Shown here one piece after another: positions 34,951-47,699 of a stretch of DNA of 64,000 nt; within the stretch, counting starts at the first letter, position 1; every line of letters begins with the position of its first letter. The notes under the pieces were generated by a model. That model saw nothing but the letters and a program-made list of their open reading frames with translations, was not told the DNA's origin and made no database searches. The stretch is taken from NCBI GenBank assembly GCA_019722365.1, contig JADFUC010002429.1, forward strand, positions 124,001-188,000. The letters run 5' to 3'. The stretch comes from Lithospermum erythrorhizon (lineage: Eukaryota > Streptophyta > Magnoliopsida > Boraginales > Boraginaceae). The position numbers were made by a program, and so were the translations under genes.

Positions 34951-37900
34951 TTTGTTAGGGTTTTGGTGATTGATTTGGAGTTTGTGTGGCTTGGATTTAT
35001 GGTCCTGCTCAATCAAGTGAAACTAAGCGACCCAAGAACATTCTTAACTTTTTTTAAGTGCTCTAAGCTAAATGATCGATTTACCTCATTTTTATTAACC
35101 TCTTGTAATATTATTAACCCTAAATAGTAAGGTAATATGATTAACGATATTTTTAATTATATTTCACCAACTTTCACCTAAATTCACCTTACAAATAAAA
35201 TATTATCCAAATAATATTTTAAAATATTCACCTAAATCAACCTCAATTAACATCACCTTGATAAACTTTTAAATTTTATCCTCACCTACATTCACCCCAA
35301 TCCAAACAACCCTTTAGGAATATGATTGATTCATTCATTAATCTGGGAAATTAGTGGGAGTATTATGGATCATTACGTAGTTAATTTCATTTTTAATGTA
35401 AATATGAAATAAGATTTTTTAAGACCGAACTGCATACGTTATCAAAATATATAATATAATATTCTATTCTAAAAAATTATCAGAGTTTGATTTTTTATGA
35501 TCAAATATTAATAAATTTTATAATTTTGATTTGAATCAAAATTATCAAGGTAATAAGTATTTTGAAAATATTACATAATGATATATTTTTCTCAAATAAA
35601 TATGACACATTAAAAGTTATTTGAATTTAAAATTGAAAAAATCAACTATTAAAACTCAAAATGTGACAATCTTTTAAATAATTTAAGATTATAAAACATA
35701 TAATTTAAAAATCTAAAAAAAGTATAATTAAATTATTTTATGCACCTAGTTATTATGTGTATCAAAATTCATTTAACAAATAGATTACCTAAAAGGTAAA
35801 AATAAGTTTATATAAGGGACTTGTTATACATCGATAAGCTGTTGAAGAAAAACAACGTTTTAGTTTCCAGAAATCAAAAGATTTCATGATTGAATGACGT
35901 GCATAAATTATCTCTAGGTATATTTTTTTAAGATATTGTTTTTCTCAAATCTCCTCTTCATGGTGAACAATAGATTTTTGGGGGTGGGATCCGGGAAGTT
36001 TTTATTTTTGTAACTATGGATAATTTATGAATTAATTATAATATAATGGAAGTGGTATGTATTATTATTTTTTTCAATTTATGTATGTTAAATCCTAGAC
36101 GGCAATAATTAATTGTAGCCAATTCAATATTTAAATTTAAATTTAAAAATTCAATCTTCACTATTTAATATCGATAAGAATTAGTAAACTAAATGTGTTA
36201 ATATATCGTCATAATAATACTTATATTAGTTTTCACTCTATAGGAAATATAATTCATCGCTATTATGGTCTAAAAAATGCATGCATAAATATGTATATTA
36301 TATGATATAATCCACTTTATCAATTTAACATTCGACGATAAATCTGAACCCCATCTTCTATTCGAACGCCTTCTTCACATTTTATATTAAGTTATTATTT
36401 ATGTCAAAAATTCTAAGTTTCCATATCAAATAATATTAATTACATATATATTATCGGCGTTTAACTTTTATTAAAAAATTATTGCACAAGATATAATTTT
36501 TAAAAAGAGACGCCATCTTTATTCCATCGATTTTCAATATAATTCATTTATGATTACATTCGAATGCTGATATCTTAACGCAAGGAATTCTTCTGAATTA
36601 TTTTGAGTGGTTAAAATTGAGAGAATTTCATAAAAAAATCTTAATATTATTCAGTTTTGTGGGAATATTATTGAATCAATTATTAATTAAAATTTATTAA
36701 AATGAATATATAAAATAAAATTGAATAGTAGAATTATGAATAATTTATACTACTAATCAATCGAGGTTGGATGCTTTCTAGCACAATAAATAATATAAGG
36801 TGTATTTTTTTATTAAAAGAAAAGCGATATTTTCTAACAATAAAATAAAATTATATAACGCTAGCCTTTTATTAAATCTTCAAAAATCAAGCATTGCATT
36901 AGAACAAAACTTTTAAATCTAATTATTAAAATTATATTATTAAAAATTATAAGAGTAATTATATAACTACGAACAAAATAAATTATAATATAAATCAAAA
37001 AGATAATTTATAAATTTACGAAATAGTTAATTATTTTATTTATTATCTTAATTTAAATGTTTAAACTATAAATACTCACGTGCAATACACGTATATTTTA
37101 CTAGTTCTATAAAAGCGTGTATGTTTGACATGTTCATTGGGGGTTGTGTGAAGTCTAGTAAGGTGACATGTTAAAGGACTAAAATGAGGATGTTAATCGT
37201 TCAATAGATTGAAATAATGTATCTGCTAAGAAAAAGACGAATCCAAAAGCATTCTTTTCATTCGCGATGTAAAAAGACGAACCAAAGAATTTTACAATGA
37301 TAACTTTAACTTTTACATATACTAATAAAGTGTACTTAACTATTTATGCTTATCAATTTTTTATTATAAACCAAATTATTTGAAATTACATCCATTGTAT
37401 TGCTAGGTTGACTCATAATAAAAAAAAAATTAACATATATTTTCAATGATACATTTCATCATTTCATTTCATATTATATGCTTCATCTTTAGATGCTTAC
37501 TTATAAAGTGAGCATTTTTTTATTACTAAATTTTTTACTTCTCTATTTATTGTTAAAATTAAAATAATTCTTAGTTCAAATATTTTTCATTATGCTCCTT
37601 ATTGTAATTATGAAGTCATTTGACTTCTACAATGTTAATAAGTAGACTTTAATGAAGTAACAATGGATCATATTAATTTAGCAATACAATGTCAAATTAG
37701 AATAATTTCAACTTATAATCTATCAAATTATCTAATTCTATTATCAATAATATAAAAGAGGTAATTTTGAATATGATAAATGAAAATTTAGTAAAGGTAC
37801 GTATATGATTTTCATTTCAGTTCATAATAATGTACGCATGATGTGTTATCACTTAAATATATTAAAAGCTACTAAAATTTCATTAGGTTAATTATGTTTA

Positions 37901-40900
37901 TTTCAAGACCAAATAAAATTGTTTCAACTAATGAAACATGAGCACAACTCAATTTCAGTTAGTGTAGTCGATATGTCGGCTTGTGCCTTGTTAGTCTATT
38001 GTTATTATAATATTGAGTAATTACGTGAACTCGTTCTTAGATTATGGACATTCAGGAATTGCAAATTTTGATCACTATTATATGAGTCAAAGTTGAGGTA
38101 ATTAATTTTATATAATATATTATTAACATTATATTTGGAATAATCATATAATTCATCCCAATTTTCATCCAAGAAGTAGATTTTCGATCTCCAAATATCG
38201 CTCTATAATTTTAGCATTACTGGATAAAAAATTCAAAATGATTCCATATTTACAATCATCTAGGTTGTTTATAAGCTTAATAGAAAAACATTTGAAATTA
38301 TGATAATACGTCAAGTAGATCCAAATAATTACCTTAAATTCATAATATGATTGTACCTAAACCTTTAACTTAACAAATTAGTTGTGAAATTCCATTCTTA
38401 ATTATTTTTTTTGTAAAATATATTATATTTTATTCCTTATTCTAATTTATATAAAATTATTATTATAGAATTTGTATTTTAAAATAAGTTCATAATATTA
38501 TTTTTTTTTAATTTTATAATATAACTAAAAATAATAAATAATAATTCTAGGTTACTTATCAAAATTTTAATTCAAGATAGCCTGCAAATCGATAGTTATG
38601 CACTTATGCCTAGTAATGAATTGGGGCAACATTCTTTGTCCCTGACCCTAAAAAGATTTTCAACTTTCTAATTTTATGTTAATTTTTAAACTTCACCACA
38701 AAATAATAAAATATGTTGTAATTTATATCAAAATATAGTATTTTCATCCTAATTTATTATTAACACTATAATTTTGTTTGAAATTATAATTGTGTAAGTT
38801 AATTAATACATAAAAAATTATTAATTTTGACAATTAAAAAACGAAACTGGAAGATACTGTTTAGGGGTGGAGAGCATCCTAATTAAATTGGATACATGGA
38901 GTATATTACGAGTGATATCTAATGGGATGGAGGAAGTATATTACGAGTGATGATGACTTTATAAGAGCGAACCATTAATAAACTAATATTAGTCGTTGAT
39001 TTCATTCTATTAGGACTCTTTGTTAGATAATTACATTATTATTAAAAAGTAGAATTATTAGTAGTTAACTATTAATGTTTTTGTCATAATATATCTCATG
39101 AAGTGATGAGATATTACTTACAATTAATTTTTAAAGCATTGTCCGTGTTGAATCTCACGTTCTCTTGGCAATTAAAATCAAGTGTTGTAAGAATTTGATA
39201 ATGTTTGTGAATATTGGTAAAATGTTTATAAAGCTGAAATTGGTTGTTTGGAACTAATAAAATTCTTGTTATGATCTTCTTGCATGCCATTTTTTATGAG
39301 AAGTTCAAGCCTCAAAACAATATGCATTTAATTAATTGCCATGATCGAGTTGGATTCATTTTATAATACCTCAGAAAGTAACTAAATTTAAAATCGAACT
39401 ATACAATAATAATAAATATTTTACAAAAACAAATAACACAATACTCATACGAAAGGATTACAACAAAACGAAATACCTAAATTACAAATAGAAATGATTA
39501 CAACAAAAACAAACCTGATCGCTCACGTCCGACGCTCTTGTAAACAGATTCGAATTCTTCCCAACTAAGCAGTGACGACAAGAGTTTTGATCGCTTCCGA
39601 GGATAATGACCCAACGACGAATTTCACAAGCACGAAAGTGAATCCTATCTATTTAACCAATCATGGCCATGTATCACCTAAAACAAACGCAAAATAAAAA
39701 GAGAACGGGCGCCGATTTTTTCTCTGTAATGCGGCGCGCCGCTTTCCTACTTTCGGAGGAGCTGATGGATGGAGTTTTAAGAAGCCACCAACAAAACCGC
39801 TTCGTATTATGGGCACTAAACATCCTTAATGACGTAATGAAAGCATATCAGAATGTTCCCCAATTCACAATTTCCTCGAACTCATTTTCCTGGATTTGCA
39901 CCTCCCCCAGCAGACGGTAGTATTTTTTTCGTGATGTTGGTCAATCAATTTACTAAGCTCAATAAAGACCTCTTCTTATTGCCGAATGCCATCTCTTTCT
40001 TACTCCAATGTGGGATACACTTTTTTTCCCAAACTTTATGGTTTGTTCTATCTGCATGCCTAACTGACACAATGGGAAATCTAAATGCAAATTTTGAATT
40101 TATAATGCTCTAATATTTGCTCTAATATACAACACTCCTTACATCCATGAAACACTTGAATGTGTTGTTGCACCTTTGATATGCAGCTAAAAAGTTAATA
40201 GATATAAAGATGTTAAGTTTAAAAAGAATATGATCACAAATATGGAAGATGAGTGTTTGAAATATTTTCATCCATCCCATATGTCCAACCTATTGGTTGC
40301 ATTTTGTGTCCAATATTTGAACTTGAATATTTTCAATTTTTCATGTGTTGACTTTTATGATTCATTGGAGCCTACTTGTTGGTTAAAAGATAGAAAGGCA
40401 TACAAAGAAGAAATAAATTGGAATATTTTTTTTACATTGTATGAAAAAAGTTTGTAAGAATAATATATATTCTCTAATTATGGCTAAGCATATTTACCTT
40501 CTAAAATTATGAATCGAAAAGACTCAATGTTATGCTTCTCAAGAGTCTCTACTCCAACTCAAGTAAAAACACTTGATGCATCATCTGTTGAATAAATTAA
40601 GCGATAGCTATTCAACGTTTCATAACAGTGTTTTATGTATATCACAGTTGCCGTCTCTAATGCTCTATACATACAGGTGTTAAGACTCGATGCTATCAAA
40701 CACAACACTACGTTGACAGTAAAGAAGAAGAGGCAATCACCTCAATTACCTACAGTAAAAGAAAATGCAAAACTCATGGTTTAACATACAACCGACTTGG
40801 AGGGACGTCTCAAGAATGTACAAAAATTGTTGCTACAGGTTGTGTAGACCAGACAAGCAGCCGTAGGCAGTAATAAAGGATCTAATCATGCCAACGTCCA

Positions 40901-41489
40901 TCTTCCACGTCAAGCTCCAATCTATAAATAAGGGAAGTGCAGGAGGAGGTATTACTTTAATGGACCATAAATTAAGCTGTTATTTTACATGAAAATCAGA
41001 TTAGATGTTGCAGCAGTATAAGGAAGAGATTGGAAGGTAAATCCGGTGAAGACCAAAATGTATCAGAATAGTAAGTTCGCCAGTAAATCACTATGAAAAA
41101 GGACCAAGAAACTTAATTAGGCTCTCCAAAGATTGCGAATACAATACCAAAGGCAATACAGCCAAAGATTCAACGAGTTCATTTCCATGTATTTTCTTTA
41201 GAATGGTCACTCAAAGTATAAGACTATAAGCTATAGGCCTATTTCAAATCCATCATTTGATAGTACTACTGATAAGGTTGAGATACATCATTTGATAATA
41301 CTAAAATGGTACTCTGTATAAAACATATAAATGAAACAGTTTGCCCTGAGAGGATGATAACTAAGCACTAAAGGAAACATATATTCTAATAGAATTCAGT
41401 GAAAATCACTCACAGAATGTCAACATTCAGATGCATCAAACTCCTTGGTTTTCAATTAGTGGGGATATATGCCCAGAACATTCCAAGTT
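34951..41489. other. 6.5-kb gene-free AT-rich region
   Basis: The left edge should be the nicalin promoter and the right edge lies downstream of the ATP synthase I-like gene. Between them I find no gene. A Helitron-like 3' end is at 37077-37104. A less AT-rich patch at 39500-39930 includes the short frame near 39663, but it shows no recognisable domain. The rest is AT-rich, presumably old transposon sequence I cannot identify. Confidence 0.5.
37077..37104 (+). mobile_element. Helitron-like 3' terminus
   Basis: ACGTG (37078-37082) and CACGT (37088-37092) can form a stem with a 5-base loop. Eight A/T bases follow, then CTAG (37101-37104) and a T. Hairpin, short spacer and CTRR followed by T is the Helitron 3' signature. 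The preceding 1.7 kb of very AT-rich DNA could be its body, but no 5' end or Rep/helicase coding is seen. Confidence 0.4.
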
Positions 41490-44400
41490 TCAGCTTCTCG
41501 GGTCTTCTTCAGTCTCAGGAAAGATAAATTGAAGGTCCTCATTGTCCCTGTAAACTTGCACCAACGCAGCTGCTTTATATGCAAATATTCCCACCATTGC
41601 AGGCACAAGCTGTGAGAGTCATCAAACATGTCTTCAACAATTGAACAATACTGCCAAAGTCATATATTTCACAGTAGCAAGTAAAATCAGCTTTAAGATG
41701 GGGGATGAAATCATCTGAAACTCAAACAAATCAAGGGTTAAGTGCTGAGAGAGTTCCCAGAGTCCATATATGGCGACAGGAATCACAAGCCGTGGAGAAG
41801 ACAGAGCCATGCCACTGCCCCTAACTATTTTTTCAAATGCATCCTCCAGATCTTCAGTTCTTATGCCAATTTTCTTTGAAATAAATCAAAGGTATTGGTT
41901 CAAGGGTGATAAGAAAAGAACAAATAATGACTTAAAATTTGAAGGAGGTCAAACTGGAAATAAATACAGAAACAAGAATGTTGAAAGTACAACTGCACAA
42001 TTAATAGCAATAGATATTAATAATTCTGTGAAAAATGCAATCACTAATGACAACCAGAAATGCAACTATTATGGAAGTAATGACAACAATAATGACTATG
42101 TCGACGATAGTGGAAACTAACAACAAGGATAGAGCAAGAATTCAAATTTACAGTCCGTGATAATAATGAAGCAGAGAAGCATCACGCTTAACTTTGAAAG
42201 AGACAAGTGCATAAAGGACCCTATTCCAATTGTTTCTGGATATAACCACCTCTAGGGAAGAGTAAGAGAGCATAATATTTAGTAAACTAAACCATGTTTA
42301 AAAAAGGTAAATCATAGACAGAGAAGCAATCATCAAATTACAGGTTGGGCCACCATAAATTAGGGGTTGAGGTGCATGAAGTAGCTACTTTACAGTGGTT
42401 AAAATGAAAGACAATATAGAATTGCGATATATAAAGATAAGAAGATGACTAATGCTCCAAGTTGTGGAGAAACTTTTAGTTTGGTTCAGTAATACAGGAT
42501 GCCTACAGCATATACATTCAAGAAACGCTAACCTGAAAAGTACTCCTGTTGCATAACTCAAAGCAGCCTAACAATAAAAAGAGAAAACAGGATGAGTAAC
42601 TTCTTAAGATGCTCCTGATATCAGTTCTTTCAAGAAGGATTATGAAATGTAGAAGTGACGAATATTACAAGAAACGGACCAGACAGAACGATTTCATATG
42701 AAAGGAATTTGAAGTTGGACCACTATTATTATTTGTTATGTTAAGAACATTGAACATAGAAGAAAGTCCACGATCCTTTAGTCTGCTGCATGACTGTTCT
42801 TTGTCATGTAGAGTTTAAATTTATGAGCTCACATTACTAATTTGAGGTAATTTCCTGATGCAATTAGATATTAAATTTTCATCGGGGTTCAAAGCTTCAG
42901 GGGTCTCCATGACATTCCAAAAAGTAAAACATGCAATTACATAGGTACTAAACTTTAACAACAGGGATTGAACAACAAGACCTCGAGAAGCACTATTTAA
43001 TTATTACCTGAAATGAAAAAGCAACTAGGCAATAACCACTGCATGCTGTTCCTATACCAACCGTTAAAAGGAGAAGTTCCTTCTTCAGCTGCATCAAAGA
43101 GATAGCAAATTGGAATCACCTCTAAAGCTGAACTAGCTACTAACCAGTAATCAGCATGATAGAACATATTTGATAGACACTTGGAATATATTTATTTACA
43201 TCAAACACGAATCGATTTAGTTATTCGTGTGGATCAAATTCCTGTTTTCTTTCAGTTATAAAGAAAGCAAACATAACAGGCAACAGATAGAAGAGTAAAT
43301 GCAGCGAGGGAGGAGAAGAAAATAAATCCAAGTGAAAGTGAAAAAGGTTATCTACATAGAAACCTGCCAAAATATCATTGAACTTAGATGCACGACAAGG
43401 TATAATGTTTTTACCCAAGAAAATTTGAGGGAGGAGGGCAAACTATGTTATCTCACTTGCTTCCTCTTGCAGGAAGCAAGAGGGAGTCATCCTGGGTTAT
43501 ACATGAACCAAAATAGTATTACAGGAAGACACAAACTCAAAGTAAAAAAGATCCAAATCTATGATCATTGGACTAAAAGAATTTATTTTCCGAAAAAGCC
43601 CCAATCTCCTCTCACAGCATCCACTAACATGGAGAAGGAGTTTCAAACTGGTGGACTTGGGAGGGTTCGAGGAAAGTAGGATCCATAAATGGGAAGGGTA
43701 GTAATGGCGGGAGAATGGGAATTCGGCATGAATATCAAAGGAAATGACATGGTATTAAACTTAGATAAAAAGTAGCTCCATCAAAATAAAAACCTTTAAA
43801 CATATAAGATAGAAATAAAATAACATCAGTTCATAAAAACTGCCGTTATTCTATTCTAAGGAAATAAGGATCAATATCTCTAAAGGTCTACAATCAGCTT
43901 TTCCTATTATGAAAGAAATAATCAGCTTTTCAGGTTATCTCATCAAAATGATCAGCATATCATAATCAAATCCACTTGGACATCACACGATATTCCAATA
44001 TTAACCGAGCATGTTTTCCATAAACAGAAATTTAATTTGTGTTATTTCAGTAGTGAATTAGAATTAAGAAATATAACGAAAGAGCACCATCTAATTCCAA
44101 GAATCCTTACAACTTCATATTTGAGCAAGTTTAGTCTCTTCCTTCTCTCACTATTGTCTCTTATTTCCTGAAACAATATCAAACTCACTCATCATAAAAA
44201 TCCAAGCTTTCAGGTGTCCCTCGAGCAATTTTCGGAATAACAATTTATATTAAATCAAGTAAAAAACCTTCATTGTTAACTTCCTGTTGACAGGTGCTTC
44301 ATCTCCTCCTGATAACCATTCATTTGTTGTTGTCAATTTCAAAAAACCACCATTGTTCTCTTCACCTTTGGCCTACATTCTCATACAAATGCCATAATCC

Positions 44401-46226
44401 TCACACAACTGCATAATAGTACTAACAAATCTCAAACACAGCGAATCGACAACCATAAAATAGTTGTACCTCCTGTGATATAACTTCAGCCAATTCATCA
44501 GAGCTCTCGAAAGCATCATTAAGAGAAACTGATGCGTCACTCTTGAGAAATATTCTATCAAAAACTTTAGCTATAAGATCACCATTAACCTCTCTTTCTT
44601 TCAAGAAATCGACCATGACCTCATCTTCCACTGGAAGTAAAAAACGATAGACATAAGTGATAAACCATCATAATACATTAATACTCCCTCCATCCCCAAA
44701 CAATTGTCCAGTTTTCTTTTCAATTGTCAAAAGTAACAAAATTTGTAGCCTTAATTAACATATACTCCGTATAACATTTATTTAAGTCAATAGTAAAAAT
44801 CACATTATAAATACAATATTCAGACATATCTTTCACCAAATAGCATAGAACATATACAAAATTAGTCCAAAATTAACAAATCCAACCATATCCATTAAAA
44901 ATTGACAGGTTATAAGTTATAACACCCAAATGATCCGCACTCCACAGGAAAGATCTTAAGGCCGAAGATATACAAACCATCCTCCAGAAAAACACTGAAA
45001 ATCAAGCCAACTGAAAGATGATGACTTTCAAGAATGCTGACTAATTATAAAATTATACTCCCTCCATCCCTTTTGTTGGGCACATTTACTTTTTTACGAA
45101 CTTTAAGGAAAATTCAAATTCATCTCATACGCCCATTTTTCCCTCCATTTTTGCATCTCACAACTAGTCAAAATGAGAACTAGTTTAGGAATTTCTATAA
45201 ACGAAAAACATTCCTCATATATCATTAAGGAGATTCAATTTATGGTTCCATGTCCTAAGGAACCAGAGATGTTATATTCTACTCAGCTCAATATAATCTG
45301 AATTAAAACAAGTCATTACACCACCTACTGAGTAACGTGAAAGTACGTAGTCGAATAGTGTATCCACTACACTCTTGGGTCCATTGGAAACATTCTCCCT
45401 GGACCCCTACACTACTTTATTCTATAGCTCTTGGATATAAGGAAATAAATTAAAATGACTCATTACACTAACTACCGTCTGATATATCAGGAAGCAGAGA
45501 GTATACTGCATTTACTTCACTCTTTGGCTCAATTCTAAACATTCTCCCTGACCCCTCACCCCGCTTTTATTCTATTACTCTCTGGACATTTGGATTTGAA
45601 TAAATTAAAATGACTCATTACACCAATCCTCAGCCTTCCTATATATCACAAGCGCTGGAGAGGGGATATTGTCCACTACACTCTCGGTTCTAATCTCTAA
45701 CCATCCTCGATACACGCTTTATTCTATACTATTTGATATAACTTTTAATAAATCGAACGACTCATTATACTAACTACTCCGATATATTGAAAGTACGATA
45801 TATATAGATAAGTACTCCCGCTTCACTTTGATCAATTAGAACATTCTCGCCCGAACCCCAACAATTTTAGGGCAGGACCTTGAGGTCGTTTCCTAAAAGC
45901 ATTCGGACACGTTATTAATGTTATTATATCCAAACTGCTGGGCAGGACTCTGGAGGCCTGCTCAAAAAGATTGACATAATATTAATGTGTTATTACAAAT
46001 ATCCAACCATCATAATACAAAACTCGACAATCTTTTCGAGAGCATTAATTACACAATTATAATGCAAATTTGGGTGAATGAACCTGGAGAGATGGAGGTT
46101 TTGAGGAGGGAGAGGGTGAGTGGGTTCTTGAAATGAGTACGGTGTCGTTTTGATGAGCTTGAAACAAACCGAGTTATTATTAGTGGTTGACCTAAAATTG
46201 AAGAAGCAAGTGAAGTTGGAATCCAT
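41490..46226 (-). CDS. plastid-targeted ATP synthase protein I-like (UncI-like) membrane protein, one exon apparently missing
   Basis: Exons in order: 46226-46019 (MDSNFTCFFNFRSTT, a Ser/Thr/Asn-rich transit-peptide-like start), 44630-44470, 44372-44268, 44167-44111, 43088-43008 (LLLLTVGIGTACSGYCLVAF, TM1), 42567-42533 (AALSYATGVLF, start of TM2), then 41873-41715 (SSPRLVIPVAIYGLWEL, TM3) and 41609-41490 (LVPAMVGIFAYKAAALVQVY, TM4; ends EEDPRS). Four membrane spans late in the protein suggest the UncI/Atp1 assembly-factor type. The 42533 exon ends in phase 2 but the 41873 exon begins in phase 0, so an exon of 3n+1 bases, expected to finish TM2, should lie between them; I cannot find it. The donor after the 41715 exon reads CAG|AT rather than CAG|GT. 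The gene may be damaged. Family assignment is by resemblance only. Confidence 0.65.
44682..44915. mobile_element. Stowaway-type MITE remnant in intron 1
   Basis: Begins TACTCCCTCCATCCCC followed by AATTGTCCAG, as in the CSN5 intron copy. The right end is probably near AATTGACAGG at about 44900-44911. There is no coding capacity. The right boundary is weak. Confidence 0.5.
45056..45235. mobile_element. MITE-like segment
   Basis: Starts TACTCCCTCCATCCC, followed by TTTTGTTGGGCACATTT. The opposite end could not be fixed; the segment grades into the tandem array at 45302. It lies in intron 1 of the ATP synthase I-like gene. Confidence 0.4.
45302..45870. repeat. tandem repeat of about 150 bp in intron 1 of the ATP synthase I-like gene
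   Basis: Four imperfect copies start near 45302, 45449, 45603 and 45750 with ATTAAAATGACTCATTACAC-like sequence. Each continues with CACTACACTCT, AACATTCTCCCTG, a C-rich stretch and TTTATTCTAT. Periods are 147-154 bp. No reading frame. Confidence 0.85.
45866..46003. repeat. imperfect dimer of about 70 bp next to exon 1
   Basis: Two copies of a unit beginning GGGCAGGAC and containing TTATTAATGT(T)ATTA and AATATCCAA lie head to tail directly after the 150-bp array. The second copy reaches to within about 16 bp of the exon-1 donor. Confidence 0.7.
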
Positions 46227-46404
46227 CTCAATTCAACACTCGAAAGACACTGCATTTTATCACTCATATCTACTCCCCTCCTCATAACTCAATATAGCAA
46301 TATCTACAATCACAATATTTTTCATAAAATTACTGTGAAGTTACTAAAATGCCCTTCTAATATGTCAGGTGAATGGCACATGACTAACTTAACGGAGATT
46401 TGAT

Positions 46405-46580
46405 GGACACTTTTGTAAACATACATGAACTGCCAAGTCACTAAAATTTGAAATCATCATCAAGTCACATAAATGATCGACCAAGTCACATATGTTTAAA
46501 CATACATGATCAATTAAGTCACTTTTAAACATATGTAATCGACTGATGACATTAGACAAACATAGGTGATCATCTCTGCC
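46405..46580. repeat. imperfect short tandem repeat upstream of the ATP synthase I-like gene
   Basis: Five related units of about 30-45 bp, each with AACATACATGATC-like sequence and most followed by AAGTCAC, start near 46417, 46462, 46497, 46527 and 46558. The array is about 180-350 bp upstream of the start codon, in the likely promoter. Confidence 0.65.
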
Positions 46581-46599
46581 ATTACCCCTTTTCATATTG

Positions 46600-47699
46600 T
46601 CAAAACAAAAGTATGTTTAATTACTTTTAAACCCTTTTAAGTAAATTAATCGTAATTATCAATTATAAAATATTTTTATTAATTCATTATTCGAGTAGAA
46701 ATGAAATTATTATAAAAAAAATAAATCATAAAATGAATTAAGCAAGATGTTATTCTGGCGATATGAAAAATGGCCTTATATTATCATTTGCCTATAATTA
46801 TATGTGTATCGGTGCACATGGTTCTGTTTGGACGAACAATCATATAGAAAGGAAAATAAGATAAATCACACACAAGATCAACAAAAATGAAGCACTATAA
46901 AATTTAAATCAATCAAGGAATAAAGGATTCATATAAATCAAACTTTGTAATAGTTTTAAATTTAGGATTGTAAACGAGCTGAACGATATCAAATTTTATT
47001 ACGGTAAAAATTGCTAATTTAGAATTGTCAAAAGACCATTTCTGCTTAATAAAATGAAATTTTGTATGTAAAGATTGTTAATTTGTATAATAAGATAAAT
47101 TTAGGTAATAAAGATGGATAATTTGTCCATAAAAGAAATTTTGTAAGAAAGATTATGAGGTTTTCAAAGATCATATGTTATACTATATGGGTGAGGATCG
47201 AGTATTCACATTTCTGAATGGTTTGTAAACTCACCACATAGTCCATCCCTTTTCATCATCTTATTAACTATATGAGTATGCATGGAGAATGTATAGGAGT
47301 AACTGTCCTTCTATTTCCTCCTTTGCCGTCCTTGGGATGCTTATAAGAGGAGACCATGAAAATGTAAAAAATCTATCCGTACAATTGTCTTGACAAGGCG
47401 TAAGATGTAGGATTTTTCTTGTTCAAATAATTGTCAAAAACAATGAAAACATTGTACAAAATGATTGAATCATGAATTGGAGAAAAACGAGACTCTACCT
47501 CTTTTTTTTATTGGGTATAAAATAAAAAATAAAATAAAATCTCTCTTAAAGATCAAAACTTCTCAATTTTTTTTTTGGAAGAATCACCCTTATCAAATCA
47601 GTTCTTCAAGCAATTTAGCTAATTCTATGTATTTAATTTTACATAATATTACGTAATTTTTGCAAATTTTCTTCGAAGAAATCAAACTCTAATTTACTA
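46600..47699. other. AT-rich intergenic region
   Basis: Very AT-rich sequence with no supported gene. The open frame near 47465 has only simple Lys/Ile/Ser composition. It may belong to the 5' part of the LINE remnant that follows, but I see no motif. Confidence 0.4.

Noticed and set aside
39663..40113. Overlapping open frames in a less AT-rich patch
   Set aside because: No recognisable domain, no splice context, and frames start with or pass through simple composition; treated as chance or unidentified transposon sequence.
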